A stretch of DNA of 64,000 nucleotides from Panopea generosa (GCA_029582155.1 CM055909.1:19174798-19238797), one strand, 5' to 3'. Counted from the stretch's first letter, positions 20,751 to 33,360 are shown. The notes: generated from the sequence alone by a model not told the origin. A program made the numbers and translations.

Positions 20751-22295
20751 GTATGCCTTAGAGACCCGTATTTTATATACCTGTGTGTACGGTAAATACA
20801 AATGTCAATACAGGTAGTGTTTGCTAATATGAATAAATGTTTTTACACTTTATAAAATAAATCTAGAATTAGCTATAAACATAACAATAAAAGCTGTTTT
20901 TTTATGTAAGTTTCGTAGCTCTTTCTTGTACTAAGTCTTGTCTTATTTTATGCCATAACTAAGATAACTTTTTAATTATATCGTGCTTTATTTTGTTAGT
21001 TAATGTTATTGATAAAAATAAGAAATATGTAAATTGTATTGTCAAAACGAAACTGTAAATGAGTCATAGATGGAAAATAACATTGCTGATAAGAAATATG
21101 TAGTGTATTCCTTTATTTGTTTTTGAACACTATGTTATGTTTTCTCTTTCGTTAAAATCATTATCCGGCTATGTTTAAATAGAATACTGTATAGAACTTA
21201 ATATTGGATGGGGATTTTAATTTGGCGCTATTGTCGGTTAAGGTCGAAATTCTGAAAATAATATACCACCGAGAACAATAGTTAACATGTACGTGTACCT
21301 TTGTTCAATGAAGTAAACAGCGATTTTCAAATAAGTATATGAGAATTGTATTGGTAAACAAATTAACAACATCAGACGCGACAACTTAATATTTGAAATA
21401 TCATACCTAGAATAGTAACAACATTATATTGTTTAATAACACCATACTGTATACACGATGTATATCATTATTTAAAACAGAGATTACCAAAAGCGTAATA
21501 ATACACATTCTGTGTGTGCATTCAATTCACAGTTAATTGGATATTGGGCAAGTTGCACGGTATAATTTATGTATTAACCGTTTCGAATGCTAACATAATT
21601 GAGAACCTCTATCTGTCTTACCTGTATCGGGCAATAATATATTTCTCCAATAAACAAAACATGGACTGTATGTATAATTGTTTCAAAAGGTTACAATCGT
21701 TTTGAATGCAAACAATTGATAATTAAGTACATATACCTGTTTTACCTGTATCGGACAATACTAAGTCTACAATATTTTTTCAAGAAACAACAATGAATTT
21801 AAGTGTACCGATACATTTGTGATTTCAATATATACTTGGCGACTTTTAAAATGCAATGATCAAATTTAGATACGCACGACATGAATGATACACCAAGACT
21901 CAACTTTCTTATCTTATTTTTTAATTTAACAAATTATTTGCGGTTGACAGCGATTTTGTTACATATATGAATAGATAAAAATGACACCAGATCTTATATA
22001 AAATGTTCAGTAATGATCAACTTCTTACATTTCGTTTCGGTAAGAGACAAAACGTTCACCGCTGCCATGCGTCTATCTATATGTCTTGTATTATATTTCG
22101 GCAAGATCCATTATAAGTAGGCAATGTCATTATTTCACTTATACTGTAATAAAATATTCTATATTCCAGTTAGAAAATAAACGTTACTGGCTTTCACAAA
22201 TCATAAATAGGTTCATGTCTTTTAATCATCATATACAATAGGACAACAATTAATGACGGCTTCATATGCTCAGAATGAAGTTTTTTTACTTATAT
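20751..22295. other. Downstream spacer of block D (diverged subtype)
   Basis: Clearly related to 7271-9300 but more diverged. Its 20,910-21,770 part reappears as the chimeric spacer 41,840-42,705. No gene seen. Confidence 0.5.
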
Positions 22296-22874
22296 AAAAA
22301 CAATATTTGAATCTGTTGCACAACCAGTTTTATTGTATTGTGCTGAAATATGGGGTTATACTATATATAGTGAAAATGAAGCTGTACTAAATAAAGTCTG
22401 TAGGCTATTTCTCGGAGTAAGTAAACATGCTACTAATGTTGCTATCAAGGGGGACATGGCCTGGTTTTCAACTGAAATGAAACAAAAACTGGAAGTTGTT
22501 ATATTAAGGTGCCGATTGAGAAACATGCCCACTAATATAATAACGCACTCTGTTCATAATCACTCCTGTAATATAAATAAATCCTGGGAAAAATGTGTAG
22601 CAAAACGGTTTAACGTTCTTGACTTAAATGACTGTATTTTTTTGGTAAACCCTGTAAAATTGTATGTTTAAAGCGAGCAAAATTAAAATTGCAAGATATA
22701 GATAAAACAAAATGGTCAGATACTCTGATGAGAAATGGTAATGAAAATAATGGAAATAAACTCACAACATATCGTCAGTTTATTACGAATCATATTCGTG
22801 GTGATACTCGATATTTTAAGACATTTCTTATTAACGCCCTATTGCAATGTACTTACATATTATCAGAGAAGTAA
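22296..22874 (+). pseudogene. LINE reverse-transcriptase C-terminal fragment
   Basis: The frame reads FESVAQPVLLYCAEIWG, a hallmark of the segment after the RT domain in non-LTR retrotransposons. CRLFLGVSKHATNVAIKGDM follows, and a second frame (22689-22874) continues with WSDTLMRNG and YRQFITNHIRGDTRYF. One frameshift lies near 22660-22690. The catalytic RT domain and endonuclease are absent. It is different from the LINE tail at 11549. Confidence 0.7.
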
Positions 22875-23867
22875 TAATAACTATCTTAATGAGATTTTAT
22901 GATAAAAGTTGCATTGCTATTTTTCTAAATGACAATGCAACGTTTATTGCGTTTATTGCGATTAACAATTAACAATGGCTGAGCTAATTTTAATTCTTGC
23001 TTCTAATTTATATAGCTAATGTTTGATTGAAATTAATATTTCTGTGATATTCTTATTTTTTAATTGTTAAATGTATATATGACATAGTAATAATAGTAAA
23101 AATATATATTATGTATGTTGATTTTTTATAGTAACATGAAGTGAAAATAATGTTTAAGTGTCTCGTAGGTCGAAATAAACAGCCAGATATAGAAGTTTTA
23201 ATGTAAATATAGTTTAACTTACTTTGATGTAACTTTTATATGTGACACTTTAATAAACTGTTAAAGTCTGTATAAAATTATTATATATATGTAACCATTT
23301 ATTGCAATTGTATATATGATTTGTTATGCTCTTCAAATATGGAGAAAATAAAGTTTCTATCGACCTACCATATTTGAACATAAATGGCCATACTACAGGT
23401 TGGATATAATGTCATGTCGAGCAGTTCAAACAAAGAACAAATATTGATCCATCTTCGCGTTGGTCCTCTGTTAATGACACTATGACGAAGCCACGAGACT
23501 TTATTCTTAGGAGCGGTGCTAAATGTCGGAGAAAAAATGCTCGCATCAGGTTACATTTTTGCAGATTCTCTGTTATAAGCCAATCAGTGATCATGCAAAA
23601 CAGTATTTTTGCAAAGAGTTCTACAGCGTTTGGTGCTCAGTTGAAACAATTACGATATGAAAGGGTGCAATTTAAAAAAAACGCCATTGTACTCTTTGCA
23701 AATAATACGTTTTTAAATTGATATGAAACCTTTCCTGGAAGGATGTTTTTGAAAGGTATCTTTACTATTTATGTTCTGTTTCGCCATTGCCATGGTATCA
23801 TTTTCATAGCATTTCTCTATGGCATAATGAAAATATAAAGGTAGGAGGAGGATAGTAGTAATAGTAG
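22875..23867. other. Spacer with partial family-2 landmark
   Basis: Contains the 23330-23450 counterpart of the DNA just before family-2 ORFs (AAAGTTTCTATCGACCTACC), and then an unmatched stretch 23460-23720 open on both strands for 60-79 codons that I cannot identify. No other gene signal. Confidence 0.4.
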
Positions 23868-23869
23868 TA

Positions 23870-24014
23870 TACAATATGCGGGTTTCAGCGCAACTTTCCC
23901 ACCACAAAAATGACCAGCTCGCCGAGTGCAGATTCGCCCAAGCTCATCCGGTCTCGCCAAAGCTCACTGATCATTTTTGGTGATTGAAAAGTGTCCTGAA
24001 ACCCGCATATTGTA
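23870..24014. mobile_element. MITE-like element with perfect inverted ends
   Basis: 145 bp, beginning TACAATATGCGGGTTTCAG and ending with its exact complement CTGAAACCCGCATATTGTA (19 bp). It is flanked by TA on both sides (23868-23869, 24015-24016), which suggests a TA target-site duplication. Non-coding interior. Copies at 12279, 35045 and (half) 62193. Confidence 0.75.
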
Positions 24015-24044
24015 TATAACTACCCCCCCCCCCTCCCCCCACTC

Positions 24045-25200
24045 CACTAGAAAGTCAAATCCTTAAACGGAACCCAAGAATTGAATTCACTCGGATAACC
24101 GCTCCATTTTACATAAATCATGCTCGTTTCTTTTTGTAATCACGCCTTAATACATTTTCTATTCTAAATATTTCTTGATTTGCTTTAGCAAGTTCTTGTT
24201 CGTAGAATGATTCAACAATATTTTCGTTGTTTAAATTTTTCAGGAGATACGTAACAGGTTTTGTCTTTTGAATGTCCCTAACGATAAATATTTCTTACGT
24301 CCAATTAGGAGTGTAACCCTTTTCAAATTGTTTTTTTGTATTTATTTATTCTAACCCTATCATTAATTTTGAAAGATATTCTAGATGTCTGAGATTGTTT
24401 GGATTTAGAAAAATACAAATTATATAAAACATTTTCTTTATTCTTTTTCATTATTCCCACTTCAGAAGTCATACCAATACTACCATGTTTGGTCTTATTA
24501 TATTTTGAGATTATTTTAGGCAAGGCATCAATGTAATATTATTTGCAGTGAAATGCTTCCACATTATTCTTCATAGTCCTGTTAAATCTTTCAATAACTA
24601 CTGCCTTTACTTCATTAAAATTATGATACATTTTAAAATAATTATCACCCAACAATTTCTCAAAGTGTTTATTATAAAATTCACTTCCCTCATCAACCCA
24701 CAACTTTTGAAGTTTTTCATTCATCTTGCTTAAAATACCTTTAAATGCTCCAGCTACCTCCGATCCCGTTTTATTCTTAAGCGGCACTCCAAGCATGTTT
24801 ACTCAAGACATAGATATTTAAATCCTTTGTTATATTTTGAGAACTTCTGCATATCAATCTAATCAGCCGACCATGTATCATCCACACCACTTATTATAAC
24901 CCAGTTTCTCGGAGATTTTTTATAATTAGGTTTGTGTAATTTATCCGCTAATTTACTACCCCAAGACGTCGGTCTTTCCAGTTTTTTTAGCCTGAACCAA
25001 GTTTATGTTTTATACCAATAGTTGGTTAAACGATTAAATTTTTAGCAATATTTTCATTAAATTTATTTGATTGAGTGTTCTTTAAATTCTCTAACATTTC
25101 TTTATTGCAAGTAGATCGTTTAACTCCATTCCATTAACAATAATCATGTTCTCGACAAACAACGTCTAAATCATATGGGTGGTGTCCTTGAGCAATACGA
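24045..25200 (-). pseudogene. rve-family integrase remnant 2, most complete copy
   Basis: In addition to the core (VPLKNKTGSEVAGAFKGIL, LWVDEGSEFYNK, VVIERFNRTMKNN; 24539-24796) and the NKTKHGSIGMTSE segment (24323-24523), this copy keeps the C-terminal region: VRDIQKTKPVTYLLKNLNNE, ESFYEQELAKANQEIFRIE and, after a frameshift near 24120, YVKWSGYPSEFNSWVPFKDL. This is a chromo-like tail typical of animal rve integrases of Maverick-type or related elements. A DLID-type motif lies near 24870. Several frameshifts and stops make it inactive. Confidence 0.78.
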
Positions 25201-25337
25201 TTGATTCCGCATATGCTTAGTACTGGTTCTACCCAAGAAGACTAAATGTGTGATTTGTCTACGTTGTAATAATATTTTTCACAATCAAAGTAAAATAAAT
25301 AAGTTTAAACTAATGCCAGTATTATTTCCCTGACACA

Positions 25338-25567
25338 GGGTCCTCCACGGCCGTGTTGTCTAAGGCGCAATCTCAAGATCATTTACCTTTCAAGGTCGTA
25401 GGTTCGAGTCCCGCTCGCTCCATAAACTTGATGTGAGAAAGTTTGCCACTTACTTGCGGAACGATGGTGGTTCTACTCAAATTTATTCTGAGGTCTTCCT
25501 CCACCAATACAACTAGAAATGACATACATAACCTGAAATGTATTGAAATTGGCGTTAAACACCTTTC
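25338..25567 (+). mobile_element. SINE-1, copy 2
   Basis: B box GGTTCGAGTCC at 25401-25411. Complete head, core and GGCGTTAAACACC end. Confidence 0.75.
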
Positions 25568-25790
25568 AAAAAAAATTTTTCACTGACAAACAATCCAGAC
25601 GTGAGGGGCTTGTTAATTGCGTGCTGGATATAGGCAACATGTTTGTAAAGGATAACTTCCCAGAGATAATAATAAAGCAAACCCCCAGTTCAATCCCTTG
25701 TTTGCATAATTTCAGTCGTATGTATTGACTGGCCATAGACAATGCCGTTGAACTCTATGACAAATACAAAAATATACTGACGCAAAAAGG
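25568..25790 (+). other. Unidentified transposon-like fragment after SINE-1
   Basis: The clearest copy of this fragment: the + frame reads FFTDKQSRREGLVNCVLDIG, then NMFVKDNFPEI, open from 25543 to a stop at 25726. Confidence 0.35.
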
Positions 25791-26052
25791 AAACCAGGCA
25801 CTTGAGTTTTCTTTTCTTTTTATCTCAGGCAATTCTTGTAAAAAGATACACATTTGGAACCAAAACTTAATATATATATATGCCTACACGATGCAGTGTG
25901 TTCTGTCATAATCAAAGATAGAAAAAACCTTGGTTTATTCCTCGTTTAATGATTTAGGAATCAAAACTGCAATTTGCAATTTTAGAATTGTCAGGTGTCT
26001 GTGTTATTTTCTTGATTATTTACTGTAAATGTGTTTGAATTTCTGTAATTTG

Positions 26053-26705
26053 TTTAATACCGATTGTGTCCACCTTTCCTATGAATCAAAGAAACGGATC
26101 TCGACCTCATCGGCAGGACGTAATGTCAAATGACGCAATTTGGAATGACGTTCCATTCTTTGACAAAGGCAACTGTAAGGTCATGAAAGTTGTTTATAAC
26201 ATGATTTCTTTTTGCACTCCGTCGAAGATGGTCCCATATGTGTTCGATAGGATTCATGTCCGGTGAGCAAGCCGGCCATTTTAACCCGATGACATTATGC
26301 TTGGCGAGTTAATTATGTGTTAGCCGAGCAGTTTGTGACCTTCTATAATCGTGATGGCCTCGTGGAAGATTGAATTTATTCAAATGAGCTCTCTCGTCAA
26401 TAAAAGTCCTTAGTTCTATTATTATTTTTATTATTTTTTATTATAACCAACCGGCATGCTGATGCAGAAACGGAACCACCGCTTGACGGAGAACGTCGTC
26501 AATATAACGCTGGCCATTTAGATTGTAAGGAATGACGTCCACATCTATTTTTCGACCACGTATTATCCCGCCCCAAACCACAATGCTACCTCCGCCAAAT
26601 AGAACCCGCTCATATAAGCAATTATCAGTATAACGTTCACTTCGACGGCGGGTAACGCCTACTATCAGCAAGCTAAGATTTTAATGGGACTTGTCGCTAA
26701 ACAAC
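26053..26705 (-). pseudogene. Tc1-like transposase remnant 3
   Basis: Same element. The terminal stop codon is changed (TTA on the + strand at 26053), and the N-terminal edge is cut shortly before the SDES-like motif, which here reads SDKSH. The middle ORF 26441-26671 keeps GGGSIVVWGGIIRGRK and NGQRYIDDVL. Confidence 0.82.
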
Positions 26706-26708
26706 ACC

Positions 26709-26960
26709 CATTGATTAATTGATTGAATATTTAGCATCATTTCTATGACATCGAGAATAAACAGACGATCAGTTAACCTTACTGCCGTTTCCTGGGATCC
26801 TGAAAGTGTTAACTAGTACTCGAGCACACCCCATCTTTGCAAGTAACTGATAACTTTCCCACTACAATAAGCGGTGAGAGACGAATGTTTATGCTCGATA
26901 CGGCTCGAACTCGCGACATTTTGGTTGACAGTTCAAACCGTTACCACTATGCTATCAAAA
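26709..26960 (-). mobile_element. SINE-2, copy 2
   Basis: Best head of the family. On the minus strand it reads ATAGCATAGTGGTAACGG (A box) and GCGAGTTCGAGCC (B box, complement of 26902-26912). A-box and B-box spacing is tRNA-like, but the stems do not pair well. Confidence 0.72.
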
Positions 26961-28320
26961 CAGACAGACGTACAACACACATAATTTTTATATCTAGTTT
27001 ATTTTATAGTTTATGTAAAAATAAATCTGCTATCATACTACAAACACCCCTAATCTAAAAATTAAATGACGTAGTTTCAAAATAGCGGATTGGGTTTATA
27101 CTATGTTCTATGTTGTTTTATATATGATGAGACACAAATAAAATAAATAAAACAATAGTAAATATAAAAGTGCTGTTTCTTGTTTGCACCAGTATATATA
27201 TATATCAAACTAATTAACAAACCTATCCAGTTGTGAGGTTATTGAATTTATTTAATGATAAACTGAGACTAACCGGAAATCAACCAGTCCATTAAAAGTC
27301 TTGCCTTACGTCATGATGGCGTGCTGCAGATTTTAATTATATAATATAACTGCTTTTTACTTATAATAATATATTGAGGAAACTCGGATAAAATCTCATT
27401 TAAAACTAATATAGATCTAAAGAGTAAAACAGGTATTATTCATAAGGACTGAACTGGCACTCATGTATATTTCATGTATGACCGTAAACTATAGTTTTGG
27501 GATTCCGAACGTAAATAGTGATATTACTCACGGTTGCGACATCAATAATGGTACTTAACTAAATTGGCATCACATTCGAATTCACAAATAGCTGTGTGGG
27601 TAAGGCATTTATATTCAAATCTTGAAGTTGTTGAAGTTGTTGGTTCGATTCTTACCTCTGGCCGTATTCATTTTTAATATTTCATCTGCATAACTCAATG
27701 CGAGAAAATTGGTCACGTTCAACACTATGTTTTGAAGGTTCATTTATTTAAAGAAATAAACGAGTGTTGAACATTCTCCTATGTACATGTTAATCGCTGT
27801 AGAAAATGTAGACTAATACATATTTATAAAATGTGCAACGTTGTACATGAAGTCCTTATGATCTCTCCAGTGCTCCGGGTAGCCGTGACTGACTGAAGAC
27901 GTTTCAATTCAGTGTTTTAACTGTTTTATGTATCAAACTATAGTTTTTCTGCATTTACATGTAAGAGAGAATTGAATACCCTTTCAGGAGATATATAATT
28001 GCTTCTGTTTATTCCGAAAGTCTCTCTCTATTATAAAAGTCCACGAACTTATCGAACAACCCTTGTATATATAAACTATTTTGGATACTGTATTTACTGA
28101 CGTTTGAAAACCTATCTTATAATATTTATAGATAAAGTTTAAATTATAAATGAAAAAAAGCAATAAGCGGGCAAAATACAATCACCACAGTGGTGGAAGT
28201 GACATTAGGATGATTCTGTTAAACAGCGAACCTCTATACACCTCCCTTATCACACTCCTTTAACTTTTGGAAAACTCTTTAAAACATGTAAAAACAACAA
28301 GACTTACCATAACTGGACGT
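26961..28320. other. Conserved upstream spacer of PH-like gene E
   Basis: Counterpart of 15203-16551. No gene supported. A minus ORF at 27984-28181 is not kept in other copies. Confidence 0.55.
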
Positions 28321-28408
28321 ACACTGGTAACGTCATTGAACGCGAATAACTAACCTACTGAAATGTCGTCTGCCGAACAGAGTGACGTCAATACATGCTA
28401 TATAAAAG
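28321..28408 (+). promoter_or_regulatory. CRE-TATA promoter of PH-like gene E
   Basis: ACGTCATTGAA half-site, TGACGTCA at 28383-28390 and TATATAAAAG at 28399-28408, 173 bp before the ATG. Confidence 0.65.
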
Positions 28409-28571
28409 CGAAAATACATTCAACAGGCATAACATCGTAGTAAAGCAGTGCATGAAATATATTACTGGTAAGACTTGCATAGTTTATGACATAAACTATC
28501 TTACTGCGAGTTTATATTATATAAAAAACAATTTCTTATTCTTAATATTTGTGTATAGCAAATAAGAAGAA

Positions 28572-28961
28572 ATGGAAATGAACATGCTTCAAGATTGCAA
28601 CTACACAGTGTTGTACTCAGGGGAAATTAATATAATCAACGATATAAAATCACACAAAACTGATACACACGTTTTTATGAAATTATGCGTGTTATCGAAC
28701 TCGGCCGAAAACTATTGTTTAATTTATAGAGACTCTAAATGCTGCTTTAAATTTGAACGTTTCAATTTGGGAAACTGTTCTATAAGTGAAGTTTCTTCTG
28801 AAGAACGACAGTTTAAAATCTGGTACAACCGATCCGATGGTAAAGGTATTCACTTCAAAGCAAGAAATGATGAAGACGCAAAAGAGTGGAAGAGAGTATT
28901 GAAACCCATGTTGTCGCCTTGTTCGTCACCAAAAGTTCCAATACGTAATCCAGATAATTGA
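28572..28961 (+). CDS. PH-like small protein, copy E (129 aa, mosaic)
   Basis: Intact, with the same start and helix Trp106 (AKEWKRVLKP). The middle part, residues about 41-60 (LSNSAENYCLIYRDSKCCFK), follows the A/D subtype, while the rest, including the tail PIRNPDN, follows B/G. This suggests gene conversion between subtypes. Private changes include residues 5-9 (MLQDC), His33, Glu62 and Asn68. Most variation falls between the second and fourth predicted strands, a loop-rich part of a PH fold. Confidence 0.7.
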   Translation: MEMNMLQDCNYTVLYSGEINIINDIKSHKTDTHVFMKLCVLSNSAENYCLIYRDSKCCFKFERFNLGNCSISEVSSEERQFKIWYNRSDGKGIHFKARNDEDAKEWKRVLKPMLSPCSSPKVPIRNPDN

Positions 28962-29440
28962 ACACTTGTCACGAGCTTGTGTGTCGCCACAATATGTTCC
29001 TGAACGTTAACGCAAAATATACAACATGATCGTCGCATTATGTTTTGCCAAATGTTTCACAACGTCAGCCCGATACATAAACACTTGTCACCAGATTATG
29101 TGTCACCATCATATGTTTCCAGACGTCAATCCGATACATAAACATTTGTCATCAGATTTTTTGTCATCGCCAGATGTTTCCAGACGTTAGTCTGATACAT
29201 AAACACTTGACACCAACTTGTGTTTCAACACTAGATGTTCCAACACGTCAATCAGATACATAAACACTTGTCGTCGGAAATGGGTGTCACAAACATTTCC
29301 CAGACGTCCGCCCGATAATTGCCTCGCCTTGTCGGTCACCATATGTTCCAAGACATAAGCCCGATATATACACTTGTGTCGTCGCAGTGTCGGCCATCTA
29401 ATGATTCAAGACTTCAACACGATACATAACTCACATCAAG
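28909..29440 (+). repeat. 61-bp repeat array in the 3' end of copy E
   Basis: About eight units starting in the C-terminal codons, with one shortened unit (GGAAATGGGTGTCACAAAC) near 29276. Confidence 0.82.
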
Positions 29441-29753
29441 AAGAGTGTATGCTTTACGAGAACTTTGATTTACTTGTGCGTACGGTTAATACAAACATGG
29501 ATACAGGAAGTCTTTGCTAATACGAATGAATGATTGTACAATTGATAACATAATTTCAAATATAAATTATAAGTAGTTATTTTGCATAAATATCGTAGCT
29601 CTTACTCATATTCAGTCTTTTCCTATTTTATGCAATAGCTAAGATAACCTTCTGATTATATCATGCTTTATTTTGTTGATTAATATTATTTATAAATATA
29701 ATCAATATGTACACTTTATTGTTAAAACAAAGTTGAAAATTACTGATAGATGC

Positions 29754-29759
29754 AATAAA
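29754..29759 (+). promoter_or_regulatory. Candidate poly(A) signal of gene E
   Basis: AATAAA in GATGCAATAAAATACTGC, about 790 nt after the stop. Confidence 0.3.
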
Positions 29760-30270
29760 ATACTGCTGATAAGAACAACTTGTTGTGTTCCATTATTCGT
29801 TTTTGTACACTATGTAATGTTTCGCTATCGTTAAAATCATTATCCAGCTATGTTTAAATAGATTACTGTATAAAACTTAATATTTAGTGGGGATTTAATT
29901 TGGGGCTATTGACGGTTGAAGTCCAAGTCGCCAAACAAAATACTACCAAGAAAGTGAGTAGACATGTACGTGTACAGTTGTTCAATCAAGTAAACGGCTA
30001 TTTTTCAAATATATATATATTTGTTTATTGTATTGGTTAATCAGATGTGACAACTTATCTTTGAAATGTCCTACATAAAAAAATCAATAACAATTTTTTA
30101 TACTGTATACACGATGGAAAGTTTTATTCAAACTAGAAACAACCATGACCGTAGTAATACACATTAAAACGGACATTTGTATTATGGGTAAAGGCCATTT
30201 GTGTTTAATATTGTACAAGTTGCATGGTGTTTACCGTTTCGAATACAAATATAATTTAGAACCAATACTA

Positions 30271-30597
30271 TGTTTACAACCGTTCTCCAATAAATAAAAC
30301 ACGGACTGTATTTGAAATCGATTCAAAGTAAGTTGATAGTTGAACAAAAAGAAAAAAGGCTACAACCGTTTTGAATGCAAACAGTTTGTAATTAAGTACA
30401 TATACCTGTTTTACCTGTAGCGGACACAACAATGTTTACAACCGTTCTCCAATAAACAAAACACGGACTGTATTTGAAATCGATTCAAAGTAAGTTGATA
30501 ATTGAACAAAAAAGAAAAAAAGGCTACAACCGTTTTGAATGCAAACAGTTCATAATTAAGTACATATACCTGTCTTACCTGTAGCGGACACGACATT
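30271..30597. repeat. Tandem duplication of a 162-164-bp segment
   Basis: Two near-identical copies starting TGTTTACAACCGTTCTCCAA at 30271 and 30433, followed by the start of a third at 30597. Blocks B, C and B' have a single copy, so the extra one is specific to this block. Confidence 0.85.
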
Positions 30598-31626
30598 GTT
30601 TACAACTGTTCTCCATTAAACAAGAATGAGTTTAAGTGTACAGATACTTTTCTGATTTCAATATGTACTTAACGACTTTAAAAGCGCAATTATCTAGTTC
30701 CCGGTATTGAAGCATGCTTACAATATTTACAAAAAAAAGCACAAGCTAATAGAAACTGATTGTAATAAATAAAAACGAACCAAGGTCACACGGAATCAAT
30801 GGGGATTCATGTAAACTATACTCGTAATAAAGAAAACTATACCGCATATAAATTATCGTCTGTAACTTTCTCTTTATCTTGATATCTTTGTTCCTTATTT
30901 TCTATCTTTTATCAGTCTTTATTGTTTTCTTAATTATATTCACCTATAATATGTTACTTGTTAGACATTGTTTTATTGTTTTGATACATAAAGTGAACAT
31001 ATGATGTGTTAAGTTTCAATATTATAAAGGTTGTATCGAACGTGACGAGTTTGTGTAAAACATTGAATTATGTAGTATATGGAATGGAATACGTGTATAT
31101 TCATCGCAAAAAAATGATCAAATTAAGACACAAGACTTAGTATGACATGAATGACAAACCAAGACAAAACGTTCTGATCATGTTGTTGAATTTAACAAAA
31201 TAGTTCCTATTGACAGCGATTTTGTAAAACATATGAACTGATAAAAAAATAGTAGATATGGGAGAAAAAATCAGTTTTGATCAACTTCTAATATTTCGTT
31301 TTGATAAGGTACAAAACCTTCACCGCTCTCTTGAGTCTTGTATTTGATTTTGGCAAGATTCATTTTAGATGGACAAGGTCGCAATTTCACTTATACTTTT
31401 TTAAGATATTTTACTTGCCAGTTAAAAAAAAATCTTTACTGATTTTCACAAATAGTAATTTAATTCATGTCTTCTATGTCGTACAAAATGACAACAATTC
31501 ATTAAAGTTTCGTATGCTCAGAATGACATTATAATTTCCTCTATTGTTCACGGTGTAATATTAAGTTCTGCTTATCGTGTGTTCATTTTTACAGTTATAC
31601 ATGGATATATAAATAATATCATTTAT

Positions 31627-31629
<3 letters not shown>

Positions 31630-31693
<64 letters not shown>
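31630..31693. repeat. (AT)n microsatellite, the longest in the window
   Basis: About 32 dinucleotides at the same place as the tracts at 9297-9308, 19103-19142 and 41629-41675. Confidence 0.95.
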
Positions 31694-31697
<4 letters not shown>

Positions 31698-32096
31698 TTT
31701 GATTTGTTCTCTAAATATTGAAGAAATAAAGATTCTATTGATCTACAATGTTTGGTCATATTACAGTCAGGATATAATGTCATGTAGAGCAGTTCAAACA
31801 AAGACAAATATTGATCTGATCAAGTTTCACAATGGTCACGTATTGTGACTTGCTGATAGTGGTAGATACTTTATAGCAATGTGTAGCAAACTGACAAAAG
31901 CCAACAACTCAAGTTATAATATAACTATAAATAAAATTCGAAATTTTGTTTTACATCAATACAGTTATGAATATGAATATACAAAATATACAAATTAACA
32001 AGACTTACTCAATATGAAAAAAAAAACAACGGTCTGATTATGTTCGTAGCTGTTATTACATTGACACTGTTCACTTTAATAAACGTTTGTCTTATT
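31694..32096. other. Spacer with decayed family-2 region
   Basis: Starts with the AAATAAAGATTCTATTGATC landmark, but the family-2 ORF is lost after about 100 bp. It then joins the usual spacer before the minisatellite. Confidence 0.5.
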
Positions 32097-33360
32097 GACG
32101 AAGCGTTGCAAACTGCTGCTCACTAGCATGTTACTGACGTCACGATACACTATTGTACACTAGTATATTACTGATGTTGCGATACAAACTATTACTCATA
32201 AGTATATTACTGATGTCACTGTATAAACTGCTACTCACTAGTATATAACTGATGTCACGATGCAAATTATTACTCACTAGTATATTACTGCTATTGTGAT
32301 ACAAACAATTACTTATTGGTATGTTAGTGATGTCGTGAAACAAAGTATTACTCATTAGTATATTACTGATGTCACTGTATAAACTGCTACTTACTAGTAT
32401 ATTACTGATGTCACGATAAAAATAATTACTCACTAGTATATTACTGATGTTGTGATACAAACTATTACTCATAAGTATATTACTGATGTTGCGATACAAA
32501 CTATTACTCACTAGTATATTACTGATGTCAAGATACAAATTATTACTCACTAGTATATTACTGATATTGTGATACAAACAATTACTTACTGGTATGTTAG
32601 TGATTTCGTGAAACAAACTATTACTCATTAGTATATTACTGATGTCACTGTATAAACTGCGACTTACTAGTATATTACTAATGTCACGATAAAAATAATT
32701 ACTCACTAGTATATTACTGATGTTGCGATACAAACTATTACTCATAAGTATATTACTGATGTTGCGATACTAATTATTACTCACTAGTATATTACTGATG
32801 TCACGATACAAATTATTACTCACTAGTATATTACTGATATTGTGATACAAACAATTACTAACTAGTATGTTAGTGATGTCGTAAAACAAACTATTACTGA
32901 TTAGTATATTATTGATGTCACGATACCAACTATTACTCACTAGCATATAACTGATGTCGAGAAACAAACTATTTCTAACTAGTGTGTAACTGATGTCATG
33001 ATACAAACTATAACTCACTAGTATATATCTGATGTCACTGTACAAACTATTTCTCACTATTATATTACTGATGTCTCGATACAAATTATTCCACACTAGA
33101 ATATTACTGATATCGCGATACAAACTATTACTTACTAGTATGTAAATGATGTCACAAGACAAACTATCAATCACTAGTATATAACTGATGAAGCGATACA
33201 AACTATATCTAACTAGTATGTAACTGATGTCATGAAACAAACTATTTCTCTCTAGTATATTACTGATGTCGCGATACAAACTATTACTCATTAGTATATT
33301 ACTGATGTCATGATGCAAACTATTTCTCACTAATATATTACTGATGTCTTAATGTAAACT
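32097..33360. repeat. 39-bp minisatellite array 3 (about 32 units)
   Basis: Contains a higher-order repeat of seven units: the variant ACAAACAATTACT starts at 32301, 32574 and 32847, exactly 273 bp apart. Minus-strand ORFs of 201 and 186 codons (32140-32745, 32770-33330) follow the repeat. Its edges match array 2. Confidence 0.93.

Larger units (their letters stand above)
29441..31629. other. Downstream spacer of block E
   Basis: Counterpart of 7271-9300, containing the tandem duplication at 30271-30597. No gene recognised. Confidence 0.55.

Noticed and set aside
23412..23721. Overlapping ORFs on both strands
   Set aside because: No recognisable domain and only one copy in the window. Left as unassigned spacer.
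26895..26965. Functional tRNA gene on the - strand
   Set aside because: Good A-box and B-box motifs, but the T and anticodon stems are mispaired and it heads SINE-2.
31579..31848. ORFs rich in Ile-Tyr (also 19097, 36676, 41584)
   Set aside because: They are translations of (AT)n microsatellites.
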